The translations under genes and the position numbers were made by a program. DNA of 64,000 nt. Source: SUP05 sp964577715. Lineage in GTDB: Bacteria; Pseudomonadota; Gammaproteobacteria; PS1; Pseudothioglobaceae. The stretch covers positions 17,925-81,924 of the forward strand of contig CAZOAA010000003.1 of the NCBI GenBank assembly GCA_964577715.1, in the 5' to 3' direction. The notes beneath the pieces were generated by a model. The model worked only from the letters and a program-made list of their open reading frames with translations, did not search any database and was not told the origin of the DNA. Positions 37,774 through 48,189 of the stretch are shown piece by piece; positions within the stretch are counted from its first letter, which is position 1, and the number at the start of each line of letters is the position of its first letter.

Positions 37774-37949
37774 TTATGACTTTCTATCTGGGGCATAATG
37801 GCTTTAAGATTATATTTATATATCGTTTAAAGAATTAAAAGCATAAATAAAATATATTTTCAGTAAAAACTGAATAAAGGGTTTTTGTCATTAATAATAA
37901 AGCATATTCAACGAAAAAATAAACGCATTATACTGATTTATAAAATAAG

Positions 37950-39131
37950 CTAAATTAAATCACAATTAAATTTAGATTTGCCGTCTTGTAGTATGCTTTT
38001 TATTTTATCAATAGGTACACACCTAAAAGTTTTATTTGATATGCCTTCTATTGCATTTATTAAATTAGATTCTTTGGTAATATGCAGAACACCAAGATCA
38101 GACATAAACTTGGTTTTTGGGTGTACAAAATAATATTCATCACTGTACTCAGAGTACTCAATACATGGAATCTCATTAATTAAAAAATCAAAATATGTTG
38201 TTGTTCTTGCGTTAGACACAACAAATTTTGCTTTTTTTGCTAATAAAGGTGCAGGAGTATAATCAACTATAACTCGTTTATCTTCTATACTTAAAACTAT
38301 ATCATCAACCCAATCATTTCCATCTTTACTTCTAACAGACTTAGGTTTTATAACGATTAAAATTTTAGGGTATATTTTTCTAATAGCATAAATAGACTCT
38401 AATAATATTTTTCCCGATATTTTTTCATTTTTATGAAAATATGGAACCAATGGTTTTTTTGTTAGAATTACTATTATTTCATTAGATTTTTTTATATCCT
38501 CACTATCAAACAAATTAATAGAGTTGACATAATCCCTCCATCTGTCATTCAATTTGGGATATCCAAGATAAACCCTTTCCTTAGGTAGACAAAAAATATC
38601 TGATCTAAAATCTTCATATTTTGTATATGAAAGCAGTTTTCCCGGGTAATTATTAGATGTAAAGCCACGAATTTTATGTTTATCTTTCCATATAATCTCC
38701 CTTTTTAATTCATCTTTAGGAGAATGTATATAAAATTCTCTTATAAATGACTTATTTGTTGGAGAATTGTAATTATGCATAACATAATACTTACCTTTTA
38801 ACTTAGATAGAAAATATATTACCTTTACTAAAATAATTCCACTCATCGAATTATTAAACATAATAACCGTTGGACTTCTGTTAAATACGATCCATAAAAT
38901 AATATAAATCGACTTTATATACTGTTTTGTGTTATATTTACGAAACATGATAGTAGAGTTTTCATTAACCGCGTTGTAGTACATTGGGATTTTTTTAATC
39001 TCTTTAAGGTCTATATCGTGAAAAAATATAGTTTTTATATCAAACTTACATTTCCCCAAATTAACAATAAATGGCGCCAAGGTATCAAACCCAACATATT
39101 TCTTTGGTGAAATTATAAGAATTTTTCTCAT
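37950..39131 (-). CDS. Unrecognised glycan-cluster protein, GT-B-like
   Basis: 393 residues, markedly AT-rich. I do not recognise a named family. The first ~150 residues look like an alternating beta/alpha domain with the hydrophobic YIILWIVFNRSPTVIMF. The second half has VILTKKPLVPYFHKN, IYPKILIVIKPKS and LLAKKAKFVVSNARTTTYFDFLINEIPCIEY, the order seen in GT-B transferases of the capsule/CDP-glycerol or polysialyltransferase type. A comparable layout occurs in the unknown gene at 55.2-56.6 kb. Likely a sugar transferase (inference). Confidence 0.55.
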   Translation of the reverse strand: MRKILIISPKKYVGFDTLAPFIVNLGKCKFDIKTIFFHDIDLKEIKKIPMYYNAVNENSTIMFRKYNTKQYIKSIYIILWIVFNRSPTVIMFNNSMSGIILVKVIYFLSKLKGKYYVMHNYNSPTNKSFIREFYIHSPKDELKREIIWKDKHKIRGFTSNNYPGKLLSYTKYEDFRSDIFCLPKERVYLGYPKLNDRWRDYVNSINLFDSEDIKKSNEIIVILTKKPLVPYFHKNEKISGKILLESIYAIRKIYPKILIVIKPKSVRSKDGNDWVDDIVLSIEDKRVIVDYTPAPLLAKKAKFVVSNARTTTYFDFLINEIPCIEYSEYSDEYYFVHPKTKFMSDLGVLHITKESNLINAIEGISNKTFRCVPIDKIKSILQDGKSKFNCDLI

Positions 39132-39153
39132 TGGCTGAAATTTAAAATATTTT

Positions 39154-40902
39154 TTATATTTTTCTTAACAAATATTTATCCAAAGCTAAAAACTTTAATC
39201 CAGATTTATGGAAAACATTTACTGCATCTAATGGAGAGCTTACAATAGGGTATCCATGAAGGTTAAATGATGTATTCAACAAGCCTCCATCACTTCCTGT
39301 AATTTTATAAAAATTATTCAAGATTTTATAATAATGTGGATTCTTACTTTTTTCAACAACTTGTGGCCTTATAGTTAGATCATATGGGTGGGTTGCAGCT
39401 CTAAAATTTTCAACACCATCATTTGTATCAAATGTAATTATCATAAAAGGTGAATTATGTTTCTTGGGATTGTATAAATTTTTTTCCGCATCTTCTGATC
39501 TCATTGATCCGGCAAAAGGCATCCAAAAATCACGCTGCTTTATCATCTTGTTAATTTCAACTATATTTTCTAATTTCCTAGGGTCTGATAAAATGGATCT
39601 ATTTCCCAAAGCCCTTGCTCCAAACTCTTCTCTGCCCCAATATCTAGCAACAATTTCACCACTAGCAATTAGAGATGCAATAGTGCCTTCTATATTACTA
39701 TGTTTTTCAATTGAAACATCATAACCAAAATCAAAATTATTTATAGCGCTCAATATATCGTCTTCGTTGTATATTGCCCCAAGATATAAATCCTTCAACG
39801 GCAATATATTTAATTTTTCTTGCATTAATTCAGATGCAATTTGATAGGCGGCACCCATGCTGTTAGACTCATCAGAACATGATGGCATAATAAAAACCTT
39901 CTCTAATTTATCTAACTCTAAAATAAGTTTGTTTAATTTTACATTCATAAATAGACCACCCCCCAAAACTAATTTTTTGGCTCCAGTCTCTTTTAAACAA
40001 TTTTTAACCCAGGTTAGTGCCATAAATTCAACAAAATTCTGCATTGCCATGGATATGTCATCAAATCTTCTAAACCTAAAAATATCCTCTAATTTTGAAC
40101 CCCATAAATAAGTTGGACTTCTGGTGGTTGATCGACTCCATAATAATTTATTATCATCTGGCCACTCAAAAAAATCTATCATTTTTTTACATATTAAGCT
40201 AGATCTTTCAGGATCACCATATGGAGCCATTCCCATTATTTTGTATTCATGCTCCAACGGAACTAGCCCCATATTAAATGTTGCACGTGAATACAAAGAT
40301 GCGAATGAATCATGTTGAGGTATTTCAGCGATACGTATAATTTTACTATTCTTAACAATACTCACTGTACCGCAAAGTCCATCACCCCCTCCATCATTAG
40401 TTAGTATCAATGTATTATCTGTTAAATCTCCACCCGAATAAAGCGCTGCCGCTGCATGACACTGATGATGATCAACAAATTTTATTTGAGAAGGCGCGAA
40501 CCCCATATTGTAAATTTTTTTAAGTCGACGATCTTCTATTTTTTTACAAGTATTTTGTTTATTAGTAAAAGTTAAAATAGACTTGTTAATTAATTTTACA
40601 AGTCTATCGAAATTAAAACTACTTCCTTTATATATGTCGGCTTGCTCCCTGTATCTATTCATTATAAGATCTCTTTCAACCCATTCTGGCCTAGGTGCTA
40701 CAGTACCACTCACTGCTATAAAGTCTATATCAGACGGCTTTAACTTCATATCATCTAGTAATCTAGCAAGTGAGAGTATAGGGGTTCCACCTTTATTTTT
40801 AACGCGAGCAAGACGCTCTTCACTTAATGTGTATACAATTCTATTGCTATCAAACAAAGCAACACTTGAATTGTGACCATCATGTATACCAATAATCTTC
40901 AA
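39154..40902 (-). CDS. Carbamoyltransferase of the NodU/CmcH family
   Basis: 582 residues. It transfers a carbamoyl group from carbamoyl phosphate (via carbamoyl-AMP) to a hydroxyl, here probably of a sugar. The N terminus MKIIGIHDGHNSSVALF and the metal-binding DHHQCHAAAALYSGG (near residues 143-157) belong to the Kae1-like domain. NDGGGDG, GMAPYGDPE and ARYWGREEFGARALGNRSI, then SFNLHGYPIV, mark the YrdC-like and C-terminal parts. It is flanked by an asparagine-synthase-like gene and an unknown GT-B-like gene. Confidence 0.92.
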   Translation of the reverse strand: MKIIGIHDGHNSSVALFDSNRIVYTLSEERLARVKNKGGTPILSLARLLDDMKLKPSDIDFIAVSGTVAPRPEWVERDLIMNRYREQADIYKGSSFNFDRLVKLINKSILTFTNKQNTCKKIEDRRLKKIYNMGFAPSQIKFVDHHQCHAAAALYSGGDLTDNTLILTNDGGGDGLCGTVSIVKNSKIIRIAEIPQHDSFASLYSRATFNMGLVPLEHEYKIMGMAPYGDPERSSLICKKMIDFFEWPDDNKLLWSRSTTRSPTYLWGSKLEDIFRFRRFDDISMAMQNFVEFMALTWVKNCLKETGAKKLVLGGGLFMNVKLNKLILELDKLEKVFIMPSCSDESNSMGAAYQIASELMQEKLNILPLKDLYLGAIYNEDDILSAINNFDFGYDVSIEKHSNIEGTIASLIASGEIVARYWGREEFGARALGNRSILSDPRKLENIVEINKMIKQRDFWMPFAGSMRSEDAEKNLYNPKKHNSPFMIITFDTNDGVENFRAATHPYDLTIRPQVVEKSKNPHYYKILNNFYKITGSDGGLLNTSFNLHGYPIVSSPLDAVNVFHKSGLKFLALDKYLLRKI

Positions 40903-40952
40903 AAAAACCTCCGTATTTTGTACAAAATTACTTTAAATTTAATTAGAAAAAT

Positions 40953-42596
40953 TTATAACTTTTTTGGGCATTTAATATCGCCCAATTCATGAGATATTAA
41001 ATACTGATCTGCAAGCCATGAAACAAAATGCCTCTGTCCTCTTTTATCTAATAATACTTTTTTATATGGAGTAATTGCAGAATTACATGAAACATCAAGC
41101 CAATATGTAAAAATGTTTTTCTCAACCTTATGCCATTTTTTTTTACCAAATGGTGCTAATAAAGATTTAGTCATAAATCTTGCAGTCTTTAACCAAAATG
41201 GCCCTACGTCATAATTATTTACCTTAAGTCCGTTCCAAGCACCACCCCAATTATTCTCTAATAAAACCTCCTTATATAGAGATTGATTAACTTTGTATTC
41301 GTAAGGAACGCCCTCCCAAAAATCCATAAATACACTATCCCATAATGGCAGCCTCCAGTCATATCCGGAGAATTTATATGAATTTTGCTGATCAACAACA
41401 TACATAGTTTGTCTCCCTGCATACTCAATGAATTCAATGACACTATGCATATAATTGGAAGGTATATCACTTGGTATTTTACGATGGGACATAACTTCAT
41501 AAAGTCCGTTAATTATAATATTTTCTGATTCTAGAGTTTTTAAACACTCCCACAGTGAATAATGCTTATTAAAATACTTGCTTAGTAGGCTTTCAATATT
41601 ACAGTTTGATAAACTTTGTATATCTGTAGGAACATGGCCACCTGTAATATAGTCCCCGGAATTCCCATTAACAAATACAGCGCTCTTATCTACAAGATTG
41701 TTAATCTTAATATCATATACTTCTGACACGTCCTGCACTGCAGGAACTGATGCATATGAGTCAAATAATGTTAAATATTCTCTGTATGTTTCAGATTCAA
41801 AAAAATACTTCTGAGATTTTATTGTTACAGGTTTATGCAGCCACTTATATCCTAATTTATTAGCAATTTCTTTACTAGCTCTAGCCTCAAAACTATCTTT
41901 TCTTCCGTAAGAAAGACATACAACATCTTTAGCGCCAATTTCTTTAAGCCCGCTGGCAATTAACCTAGAGTCATATCCTGCACTCAATGGAACAACAATT
42001 TGTCTTCCATCTACACTGCTATACATATCTTCCAAAATTTTAATAATAATATCAGATAAATTTTTTTTTATGCTTGCTTTGGTGTTGTTTTTAACCCTCC
42101 ATGGTGAATAATTATAATAAAATTCCTTATATATTATATTATTCCTGACTAATATAAACTCTCCAGCTGTAAGTTGAAAAACCTCCTTTACAAGTGTCCT
42201 ATTTCCAATCGTATACCCTGACATTGAGAAGGATAAAAGTGACAATTTATCAGGACAACATGTTTTCAAACCTAAAAAACTCTTAATGTCATGCGCATAA
42301 TTTCCAATAACAAAATCATTAATTTTTGAATAAAAAATTGGGAAGGATCGTATACGATCAACTGATGCCAAAACCCAGTCTTTCCCTTCTATCAGAATAG
42401 AGAAGTTACCACGTAATTTTATTAAAATTTCTTTTATTCTATATACAGAGACCTTATTAGCGCTATTCTCTGACAAATAGTCAATCATACTATCAAAAAA
42501 ATATTTATTATAAATATGGCCAGAAAGCCAAACTTTCAAACCTTTTAATTTATATTGTTTACATCCAAATCTTTCATGCATTATAACTGTCATCAT
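40953..42596 (-). CDS. Asparagine-synthase-like protein lacking the glutaminase Cys
   Basis: 547 residues. The C-terminal half resembles the AsnB synthetase domain, with the PPi loop IVVPLSAGYDSRLIASGL and NGNSGDYITGG. The N-terminal domain has the AsnB glutaminase shape (GNFSILIEGKDWVLASVDRIRSFPIFYS) but starts MMTVIMHERFGCK, without MCG, so glutamine hydrolysis is not expected. It could use ammonia or another amine, as beta-lactam-synthetase-type relatives do, to form an amide on a sugar acid (inference). It starts directly after an (AACT)6 repeat that overlaps the ABC gene's stop. Confidence 0.78.
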   Translation of the reverse strand: MMTVIMHERFGCKQYKLKGLKVWLSGHIYNKYFFDSMIDYLSENSANKVSVYRIKEILIKLRGNFSILIEGKDWVLASVDRIRSFPIFYSKINDFVIGNYAHDIKSFLGLKTCCPDKLSLLSFSMSGYTIGNRTLVKEVFQLTAGEFILVRNNIIYKEFYYNYSPWRVKNNTKASIKKNLSDIIIKILEDMYSSVDGRQIVVPLSAGYDSRLIASGLKEIGAKDVVCLSYGRKDSFEARASKEIANKLGYKWLHKPVTIKSQKYFFESETYREYLTLFDSYASVPAVQDVSEVYDIKINNLVDKSAVFVNGNSGDYITGGHVPTDIQSLSNCNIESLLSKYFNKHYSLWECLKTLESENIIINGLYEVMSHRKIPSDIPSNYMHSVIEFIEYAGRQTMYVVDQQNSYKFSGYDWRLPLWDSVFMDFWEGVPYEYKVNQSLYKEVLLENNWGGAWNGLKVNNYDVGPFWLKTARFMTKSLLAPFGKKKWHKVEKNIFTYWLDVSCNSAITPYKKVLLDKRGQRHFVSWLADQYLISHELGDIKCPKKL

Positions 42597-42620
42597 AACT
42601 AACTAACTAACTAACTAACT
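42597..42620. repeat. (AACT)6 tetranucleotide repeat at a gene junction
   Basis: Six perfect AACT units (AGTT on the coding strand). The ABC gene ends in them: its last codons GTT AGT TAG lie inside the repeat. The asparagine-synthase-like ATG follows immediately. Changing the unit number would leave the ABC protein unchanged but alter the spacing between its stop codon and the next start. Confidence 0.9.
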
Positions 42621-44407
42621 TTATTAGAATGCCAAGATTTAGCATACCAATTTCCATTCTTTATTAACTCAGAATGACTTCCTGTTTCTTCTACTTTTCC
42701 ATCATTGATAACAATTACTTGATCTGCTATAGAGACTCTCATTAATTGATGAGATATTATTATTATAGTTGCCCCAGTACTCTTCTTAATCATACTTAAA
42801 TTATTAAACAAATCTTTCTCTGATTTATAATCCATACCACTTGTGGGCTCATCTAAAATTATTATTGGAGATTCAGAAACTATAACTCTTGCTAAATCTA
42901 TTTTTTTTCGCTGACCTCCTGAAAGGCGCGACCCATTCTCCCCTACATTTGTATAATATCCATTTTCAAAATTATCAATAAAGCCACTTACTCCTGCAAG
43001 ATTTGCCGCATTATAAATCTCCTCATTAGAAGCATTATTTTTCCCTAATCGTATATGCTCTATTACTGTTTCATCGAAAAATTTTGGCTCTTGTGGTAAA
43101 AAAGAAATATTCCTTCTTAAGCTATACAGTGTAAAATTATCCAACAAAGTGTTGTTAATTTTTATAGTGCCAAAATTCGGACCTCGCAAACGAGGTAAAA
43201 GTTCAATCAATGTTGACTTTCCGCTTCCAGATGGACCTACAATAACATTTAAAGAGTTTGAATTAATACTTAAACTAATTCCAGATAAAGCTTCTTCTTT
43301 TGACACAGGGTAGCTATAACTTACATTATCAAACTTTATATTATTTATTTTTTTTGGAAATAAATCACAGCCAGTATCTTTTTCAGACTCTCTGCTCATT
43401 TCATTACATTTTTTGTCAACTCTTTCAATAGATCCAAGCAGTGACCTAATTCTTTGCCATTTCGATATAACTCCTTTTGAAACAGGTAATAATCTTATCA
43501 ATATAACAACGTATACTCCCATTTCGCTTAATGACATCATGTCTTTCGTTACAGAAAAATACAATAAAGATAAGCTTAGAAAAATAACAACTGGCTCTAA
43601 AAAAGCAGAGGCTTTAGCTTGTAAAGTATTGCTCAAAGTATAATAATATGCCCTATTTTTTGTAAGAAATTCAAACTGATTTAGTTCGGCCTTTTCAGTT
43701 CCGGTGAGTCTTGAAAGGTTAGGTGTATTTAATCTCTCAATAAGAAATTCTGACATTTTATTATTTGTGTCTACCAAATCAAATCCAACTTTTTTACTTC
43801 TTTTAATCCATATTCCAGGAACCAGACTAGAAACTATTATAATAAAAAAAGCAATTATTGTTATCTCCCACGACATCATTAAAAGTAATGGCACAAAGGA
43901 AATAAATATAATTATTTGAGTTATCAATTCCAATGGGACTGTGATACCAAGTATTGATGACCTTAGCTCGGCTGTCATTAAATTACTTGTTAATCCAACT
44001 GGGACTTTATCATGGTATTCAGAATTTGCATCAAAGTAAAGACTAAACATTCTATCCCTAAGTTTTTTTTCAATTAAATTTTTAATAGTCACAAAATACA
44101 CCACAAATTGGTATGACACAACCTGTCTAATTAAAAAAAATGAAAATGCTATGGTTAACAATATCGATAAACTTAAATCAATATCTATAATTTTTAAAAA
44201 ATTTATAGCATAATGCCAAAGTTTAGACTCATTAGACAAGGCAGTTAAATTACCATCAGATTGAACATATTGGATAATTGGATAAAATATTCCAATACCC
44301 ATTACTTCGGCAAAGGTAGATATTATTGACAACAATAAAATGTTTTTAACGTATTTATTATTAAGCCCGAACTCCTTTCTTAAAGCATTCCAACGGAAAT
44401 AATACAT
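42611..44407 (-). CDS. ABC transporter, fused permease-ATPase (PglK/MsbA type)
   Basis: 598 residues. Residues 1-330 hold about six membrane helices. The C-terminal ATPase has Walker A GPSGSGKST (near residue 397), LPQEPKFF Q-loop, signature LSGGQ (near 492), Walker B IIILDEPTSG and a switch His in IIISHQ. The size and layout match PglK, the flippase of lipid-linked N-glycans, as well as MsbA-like exporters. No Wzx was recognised in the window, so it is the best candidate for moving the lipid-linked glycan to the periplasm (inference). Confidence 0.88.
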   Translation of the reverse strand: MYYFRWNALRKEFGLNNKYVKNILLLSIISTFAEVMGIGIFYPIIQYVQSDGNLTALSNESKLWHYAINFLKIIDIDLSLSILLTIAFSFFLIRQVVSYQFVVYFVTIKNLIEKKLRDRMFSLYFDANSEYHDKVPVGLTSNLMTAELRSSILGITVPLELITQIIIFISFVPLLLMMSWEITIIAFFIIIVSSLVPGIWIKRSKKVGFDLVDTNNKMSEFLIERLNTPNLSRLTGTEKAELNQFEFLTKNRAYYYTLSNTLQAKASAFLEPVVIFLSLSLLYFSVTKDMMSLSEMGVYVVILIRLLPVSKGVISKWQRIRSLLGSIERVDKKCNEMSRESEKDTGCDLFPKKINNIKFDNVSYSYPVSKEEALSGISLSINSNSLNVIVGPSGSGKSTLIELLPRLRGPNFGTIKINNTLLDNFTLYSLRRNISFLPQEPKFFDETVIEHIRLGKNNASNEEIYNAANLAGVSGFIDNFENGYYTNVGENGSRLSGGQRKKIDLARVIVSESPIIILDEPTSGMDYKSEKDLFNNLSMIKKSTGATIIIISHQLMRVSIADQVIVINDGKVEETGSHSELIKNGNWYAKSWHSNKVS

Positions 44408-44508
44408 AATATTCTTTACACAAATAGATTTACAAAATAAACAACTTAAAACTTTATATAGTTTTTTTAACCATTGTAACTTGCATATTAGTCACTATTA
44501 ACCTTACA

Positions 44509-46536
44509 TTATATGGCATTAATATCCCTACAAAATGAAGCAACATTAAGTCTTGTCGATATCTTTCCAATTGACTGATTACTAGAGCCATATTGTTCAT
44601 ATAACTCTATAAGTCTTTTTTTGTTGGAATCGCTCATAACAACAGAGAATTTAAATGGTGTACCATTATTATATCTATATAAACGTTTTTCTGATCTTTT
44701 ATCAAGCATCCAGGAGTCAACATCGAAATTTAAATTTAAATAATTTTGGGTTTTTTTGTTTAATAAATAAACCCCTTTTCTTTTAGCTTCAATATATTTT
44801 TTAAGATTTTCTAATTCTAATTCTAATTTACTATCGTAAGAAATGCCATTATTTTTAATATAATCAATTGCGCTTTTAAACAAAAAATTTGACAGTATTC
44901 CATACTTTAAAACATATCCCTCTACCCAATACTTTTGCAATAGGTTTGAGCCATATTCTCCATTCAATAACTTATTATAATTTCTATCAATGTTAAAGAA
45001 TTCCACTATATCCTCCTCAGATTCCCACAACTCCCCAATAGTTTCATCTCTAAACCGAGAAAATAAGTCAAAGTAATCTTTGTGGCCCGAAATTTTCTCA
45101 TAACAGTACATGATAAAATCAAAAACTTCAAAACCTGTTCTCGAAATATATTCATACAGAGGCTCAAAAACTCTACTGTTGTATGATATAACCAAAAATA
45201 ATGAGAAATTCCTGCATTCAATATAATCGTCGAAAGGCATATCTTTTGTTGAAATCCCCACTTCTTCAATTTCAATAATATTATCGCCATCTATACTGCT
45301 AAAGCTTCTTGGAATTACTCTAAACTTAGTTTTATAGCAATATTTTTGTCTTACTTGTGGCGTATTCAGTTCTGTGCCTTCGAGCATCATCAAGGTATAC
45401 GGTAAAATTTTATCCAGCCCAGAATTTATTAACTTTTTAACACCTTGAAAGAATGATTTTTTACTCTCCCCTGGCAAAGGAATTATCACCTCTGACATTG
45501 TTACATATTCAGAATTTCTATCATGTATATCGTTTTGAATATCGATATAATCCTTGTACTTAATGTTTGTTCTTTGTATATTATCTAATACGTATGGATC
45601 CATTGATTGCACTGAAGCAGTCATAGCCATAGAACCTTCTTTTAACATATTAATACCCTCTAAAATTCTTTCTTGTCTGTTCTTTCCTGTTGTGACATTA
45701 ATCATCTTTGGGTAATTATCTGAGTCTTGCATTGTTCGAATTTTTTTACAAATATCAATATCCCTTTTATACATTAAGAAATTAGAGTCTGTAATACCTA
45801 ATGACCCCTGACCTTGTATTTTTTCCGCAATATAATCTAACTCTTCGAATATGCGATTAGTACTAAATGAATTAATTGTTTTGAAATATTTAGTATCGCC
45901 CTCATGACAAAAAGTACATTTAAACGGGCAACCTCTATTAGTTTGAATATACGGATTTAAACCATTGTAAAAAAATTTATCTAAAACCCCTGTTAGATAT
46001 GGAGAAGGTATATCATCTAACTCTTTTAACCTATCTAAAACCCCTCCATGAATCAAATTGTTAGTACTTGATAAATACAAAACACCTGGAATCGGCTGTT
46101 TTTTCATTTTTTTAAGAGAGCCATTATTTGAAAAAAAACTATCTAATAAATTTGAGAAACTTATTTCACTTTCTTCAAATGAGTAAAAATCTATATCTTT
46201 TCTTTTTTCTAAAAAAACCTGTTGTTCATTTGTATCTTTTGGAAAGTTCGGCCCGCCCATAACAGTAACAATATCACTATCAATTGATTTTATTTTCTTA
46301 AGAAAATAATATGATAAATTTGAACTCCAACAATAATTACTTACGCCAATAATATTAGGCGGATTACTTTTTATAGCGCTTAGTAACTCTAATGGAGTCC
46401 TGAACAATTTTAGATCAATTCTATCAGAAAAAAGTTTTTTTGCGTATGATGCAATAAATCCTATCCCAATAGGCATTGAATCAATAGATACAGTAATAGT
46501 ATCATGAGCTAAATCGCAAAGATATATTCTTACCAT
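44509..46536 (-). CDS. B12-binding-type radical SAM protein (first copy)
   Basis: 675 residues. The N-terminal ~170 residues resemble a cobalamin-binding Rossmann domain (SIDSMPIGIGFIASYAK, GVSNYCWSSNL, VTVMGGPNFP). A radical SAM domain follows, with the cluster motif CPFKCTFC (near residues 202-209) and GITDSNFLMY. The C-terminal ~200 residues are unassigned. Such enzymes methylate unreactive carbons or rearrange substrates; in a glycan locus a C- or P-methylation of a sugar intermediate is a reasonable guess. A 102-base gap separates it from the ABC gene. Confidence 0.85.
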   Translation of the reverse strand: MVRIYLCDLAHDTITVSIDSMPIGIGFIASYAKKLFSDRIDLKLFRTPLELLSAIKSNPPNIIGVSNYCWSSNLSYYFLKKIKSIDSDIVTVMGGPNFPKDTNEQQVFLEKRKDIDFYSFEESEISFSNLLDSFFSNNGSLKKMKKQPIPGVLYLSSTNNLIHGGVLDRLKELDDIPSPYLTGVLDKFFYNGLNPYIQTNRGCPFKCTFCHEGDTKYFKTINSFSTNRIFEELDYIAEKIQGQGSLGITDSNFLMYKRDIDICKKIRTMQDSDNYPKMINVTTGKNRQERILEGINMLKEGSMAMTASVQSMDPYVLDNIQRTNIKYKDYIDIQNDIHDRNSEYVTMSEVIIPLPGESKKSFFQGVKKLINSGLDKILPYTLMMLEGTELNTPQVRQKYCYKTKFRVIPRSFSSIDGDNIIEIEEVGISTKDMPFDDYIECRNFSLFLVISYNSRVFEPLYEYISRTGFEVFDFIMYCYEKISGHKDYFDLFSRFRDETIGELWESEEDIVEFFNIDRNYNKLLNGEYGSNLLQKYWVEGYVLKYGILSNFLFKSAIDYIKNNGISYDSKLELELENLKKYIEAKRKGVYLLNKKTQNYLNLNFDVDSWMLDKRSEKRLYRYNNGTPFKFSVVMSDSNKKRLIELYEQYGSSNQSIGKISTRLNVASFCRDINAI

Positions 46537-46561
46537 ATGACTTCAACAAACATCATAGATA

Positions 46562-48187
46562 TTAAACTAGATTACCTTTTTTAGATCTATAAATAGCATC
46601 TTTATTAAAAACCCTATTATCATTATATGTACTTGAATCTGGCCTTTTTAGTATATTTGTATCAATCTCTATATTTTCAAAATGCTTAACTTTATCAGAT
46701 GTTTTATTAATATTTTTCAACATAACAAAAAGCCTTTTAATTTTTCTAACATAATCAATAAAGCGATACCTTTTTAACCTGTGAAATTGCAAATTACCAC
46801 GTATTATTTTTCTTAGTCCATCCGTATAAACAAAATGCCTTTCTTTTATAGCTTCAAATCTTTCTAAAATACGTGAAATTTCATCATTAGTCATTTTTTC
46901 AACATAAATCGGTAACGTTTTATAACTGTCAGTTTTAAATAACTTCTCATGGTGACATTCATATGGCGCAAACCAGTCAAAATCTTTAGGTATAACCCCT
47001 CTTTCTCTTGCGATAGAATCTAATTGTGTATCTGGCAAAATTCTAGTAACTTGCAAACCAAAATCATAAACGTACTTAGATGACCTGTCTAACAAATCTA
47101 AAGTCATCTCGGCATCTTTATATTCTTCATCTGTCGAACTGACTATAAGAAAACACCAGACTTTAATGCCCAGATTATAAGCCAGCTTAACAAAATCCAT
47201 ATATTTTTCAAGCGATGTTCCTTTGCCAATTGATTTAAGAATTCTTGGAGATCCTGATTCTAGAGCTATTTCTACTGAAACACACCCTGATTTTTTCATA
47301 TAAGCAAGAAGATCATGATCCATATCTATTCTGCTATAGCAATTCCACTGTATGTTTAATTTTCTATTAATAATTTCATCACATAATGAACGTACATAAT
47401 TTTTATTAACTGTCAATGATGAATCAGCAAAAGATATATTTTTGCAGTTACTAATATTAATTTTCGCTTCAATTTCATCAACAATATTACCAATACTTCT
47501 AAACCTAACTATATCTGTTGTTAAACTACAAAAATTACAATTTGACGGACATCCTCTAGTAGCCATTACTGTTATGTATTTGTTTCCAGGATCTAATTTT
47601 GATGGCTGCAATTGATGCTTATAATTATCTTTAAACTCTTGATAATCCCAGGTTCTAAATTTATCTAAATTTCTTTCTAGCCCTGCATTTTTATTTTCTA
47701 TAACAGAAGGCCCTCCAGTTTTCTCATCAATTAAATTTTTATTGCGGTATGTTATGCCATCAATACTAGAAAAACTGTCACCATTTTTAACAGCATCGCA
47801 TATTTTCTTAAAAGTTATTTCACCCTCACCTCTAACAACAATATCCACCTCTTCTATATTTAACATTGTTTCTTTTGCCAGATATCCGAAGTGATGACCA
47901 CCTACTACAATGCAAGCATTAGTGCACACCTCTCTTACTTTTTTAATAAGTCTATAAGCATGGAATCTCTCTCTTGTATACCCTGTTATACCAATGACAA
48001 TGTTGTCATTCTTATGTGGAGATAATAAATTTTCTACAAATTTATAATCATAATCGTAATCAGATAAATCTATTGATTCGCACATATAACCATTATCTAT
48101 GAGATAATATCTTATGTAATTTAAACTAAGGTTGTCCATCTTGTAAGTATCCTCACAATATGGAGACAATAATAATACCTTTTTCAT
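46562..48187 (-). CDS. B12-binding-type radical SAM protein (second copy)
   Basis: About 541 residues from the chosen start MKKVLLLSPYCED (48187), which stands 2 bases after the upstream stop; an ATG eight codons earlier would overlap it. N-terminal B12-binding-like domain: IVIGITGYTRERFHAYRL, IVVGGHHFGYLA, EVDIVVRGEGE. The radical SAM motif CPSNCNFC lies near residue 212, followed by ISFADSSLTV and VSVEIALESGSPRIL. It is the same class as the preceding gene but clearly a different sequence. Probably a glycan-tailoring enzyme. Confidence 0.86.
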   Translation of the reverse strand: MKKVLLLSPYCEDTYKMDNLSLNYIRYYLIDNGYMCESIDLSDYDYDYKFVENLLSPHKNDNIVIGITGYTRERFHAYRLIKKVREVCTNACIVVGGHHFGYLAKETMLNIEEVDIVVRGEGEITFKKICDAVKNGDSFSSIDGITYRNKNLIDEKTGGPSVIENKNAGLERNLDKFRTWDYQEFKDNYKHQLQPSKLDPGNKYITVMATRGCPSNCNFCSLTTDIVRFRSIGNIVDEIEAKINISNCKNISFADSSLTVNKNYVRSLCDEIINRKLNIQWNCYSRIDMDHDLLAYMKKSGCVSVEIALESGSPRILKSIGKGTSLEKYMDFVKLAYNLGIKVWCFLIVSSTDEEYKDAEMTLDLLDRSSKYVYDFGLQVTRILPDTQLDSIARERGVIPKDFDWFAPYECHHEKLFKTDSYKTLPIYVEKMTNDEISRILERFEAIKERHFVYTDGLRKIIRGNLQFHRLKRYRFIDYVRKIKRLFVMLKNINKTSDKVKHFENIEIDTNILKRPDSSTYNDNRVFNKDAIYRSKKGNLV

Positions 48188-48189
48188 AT

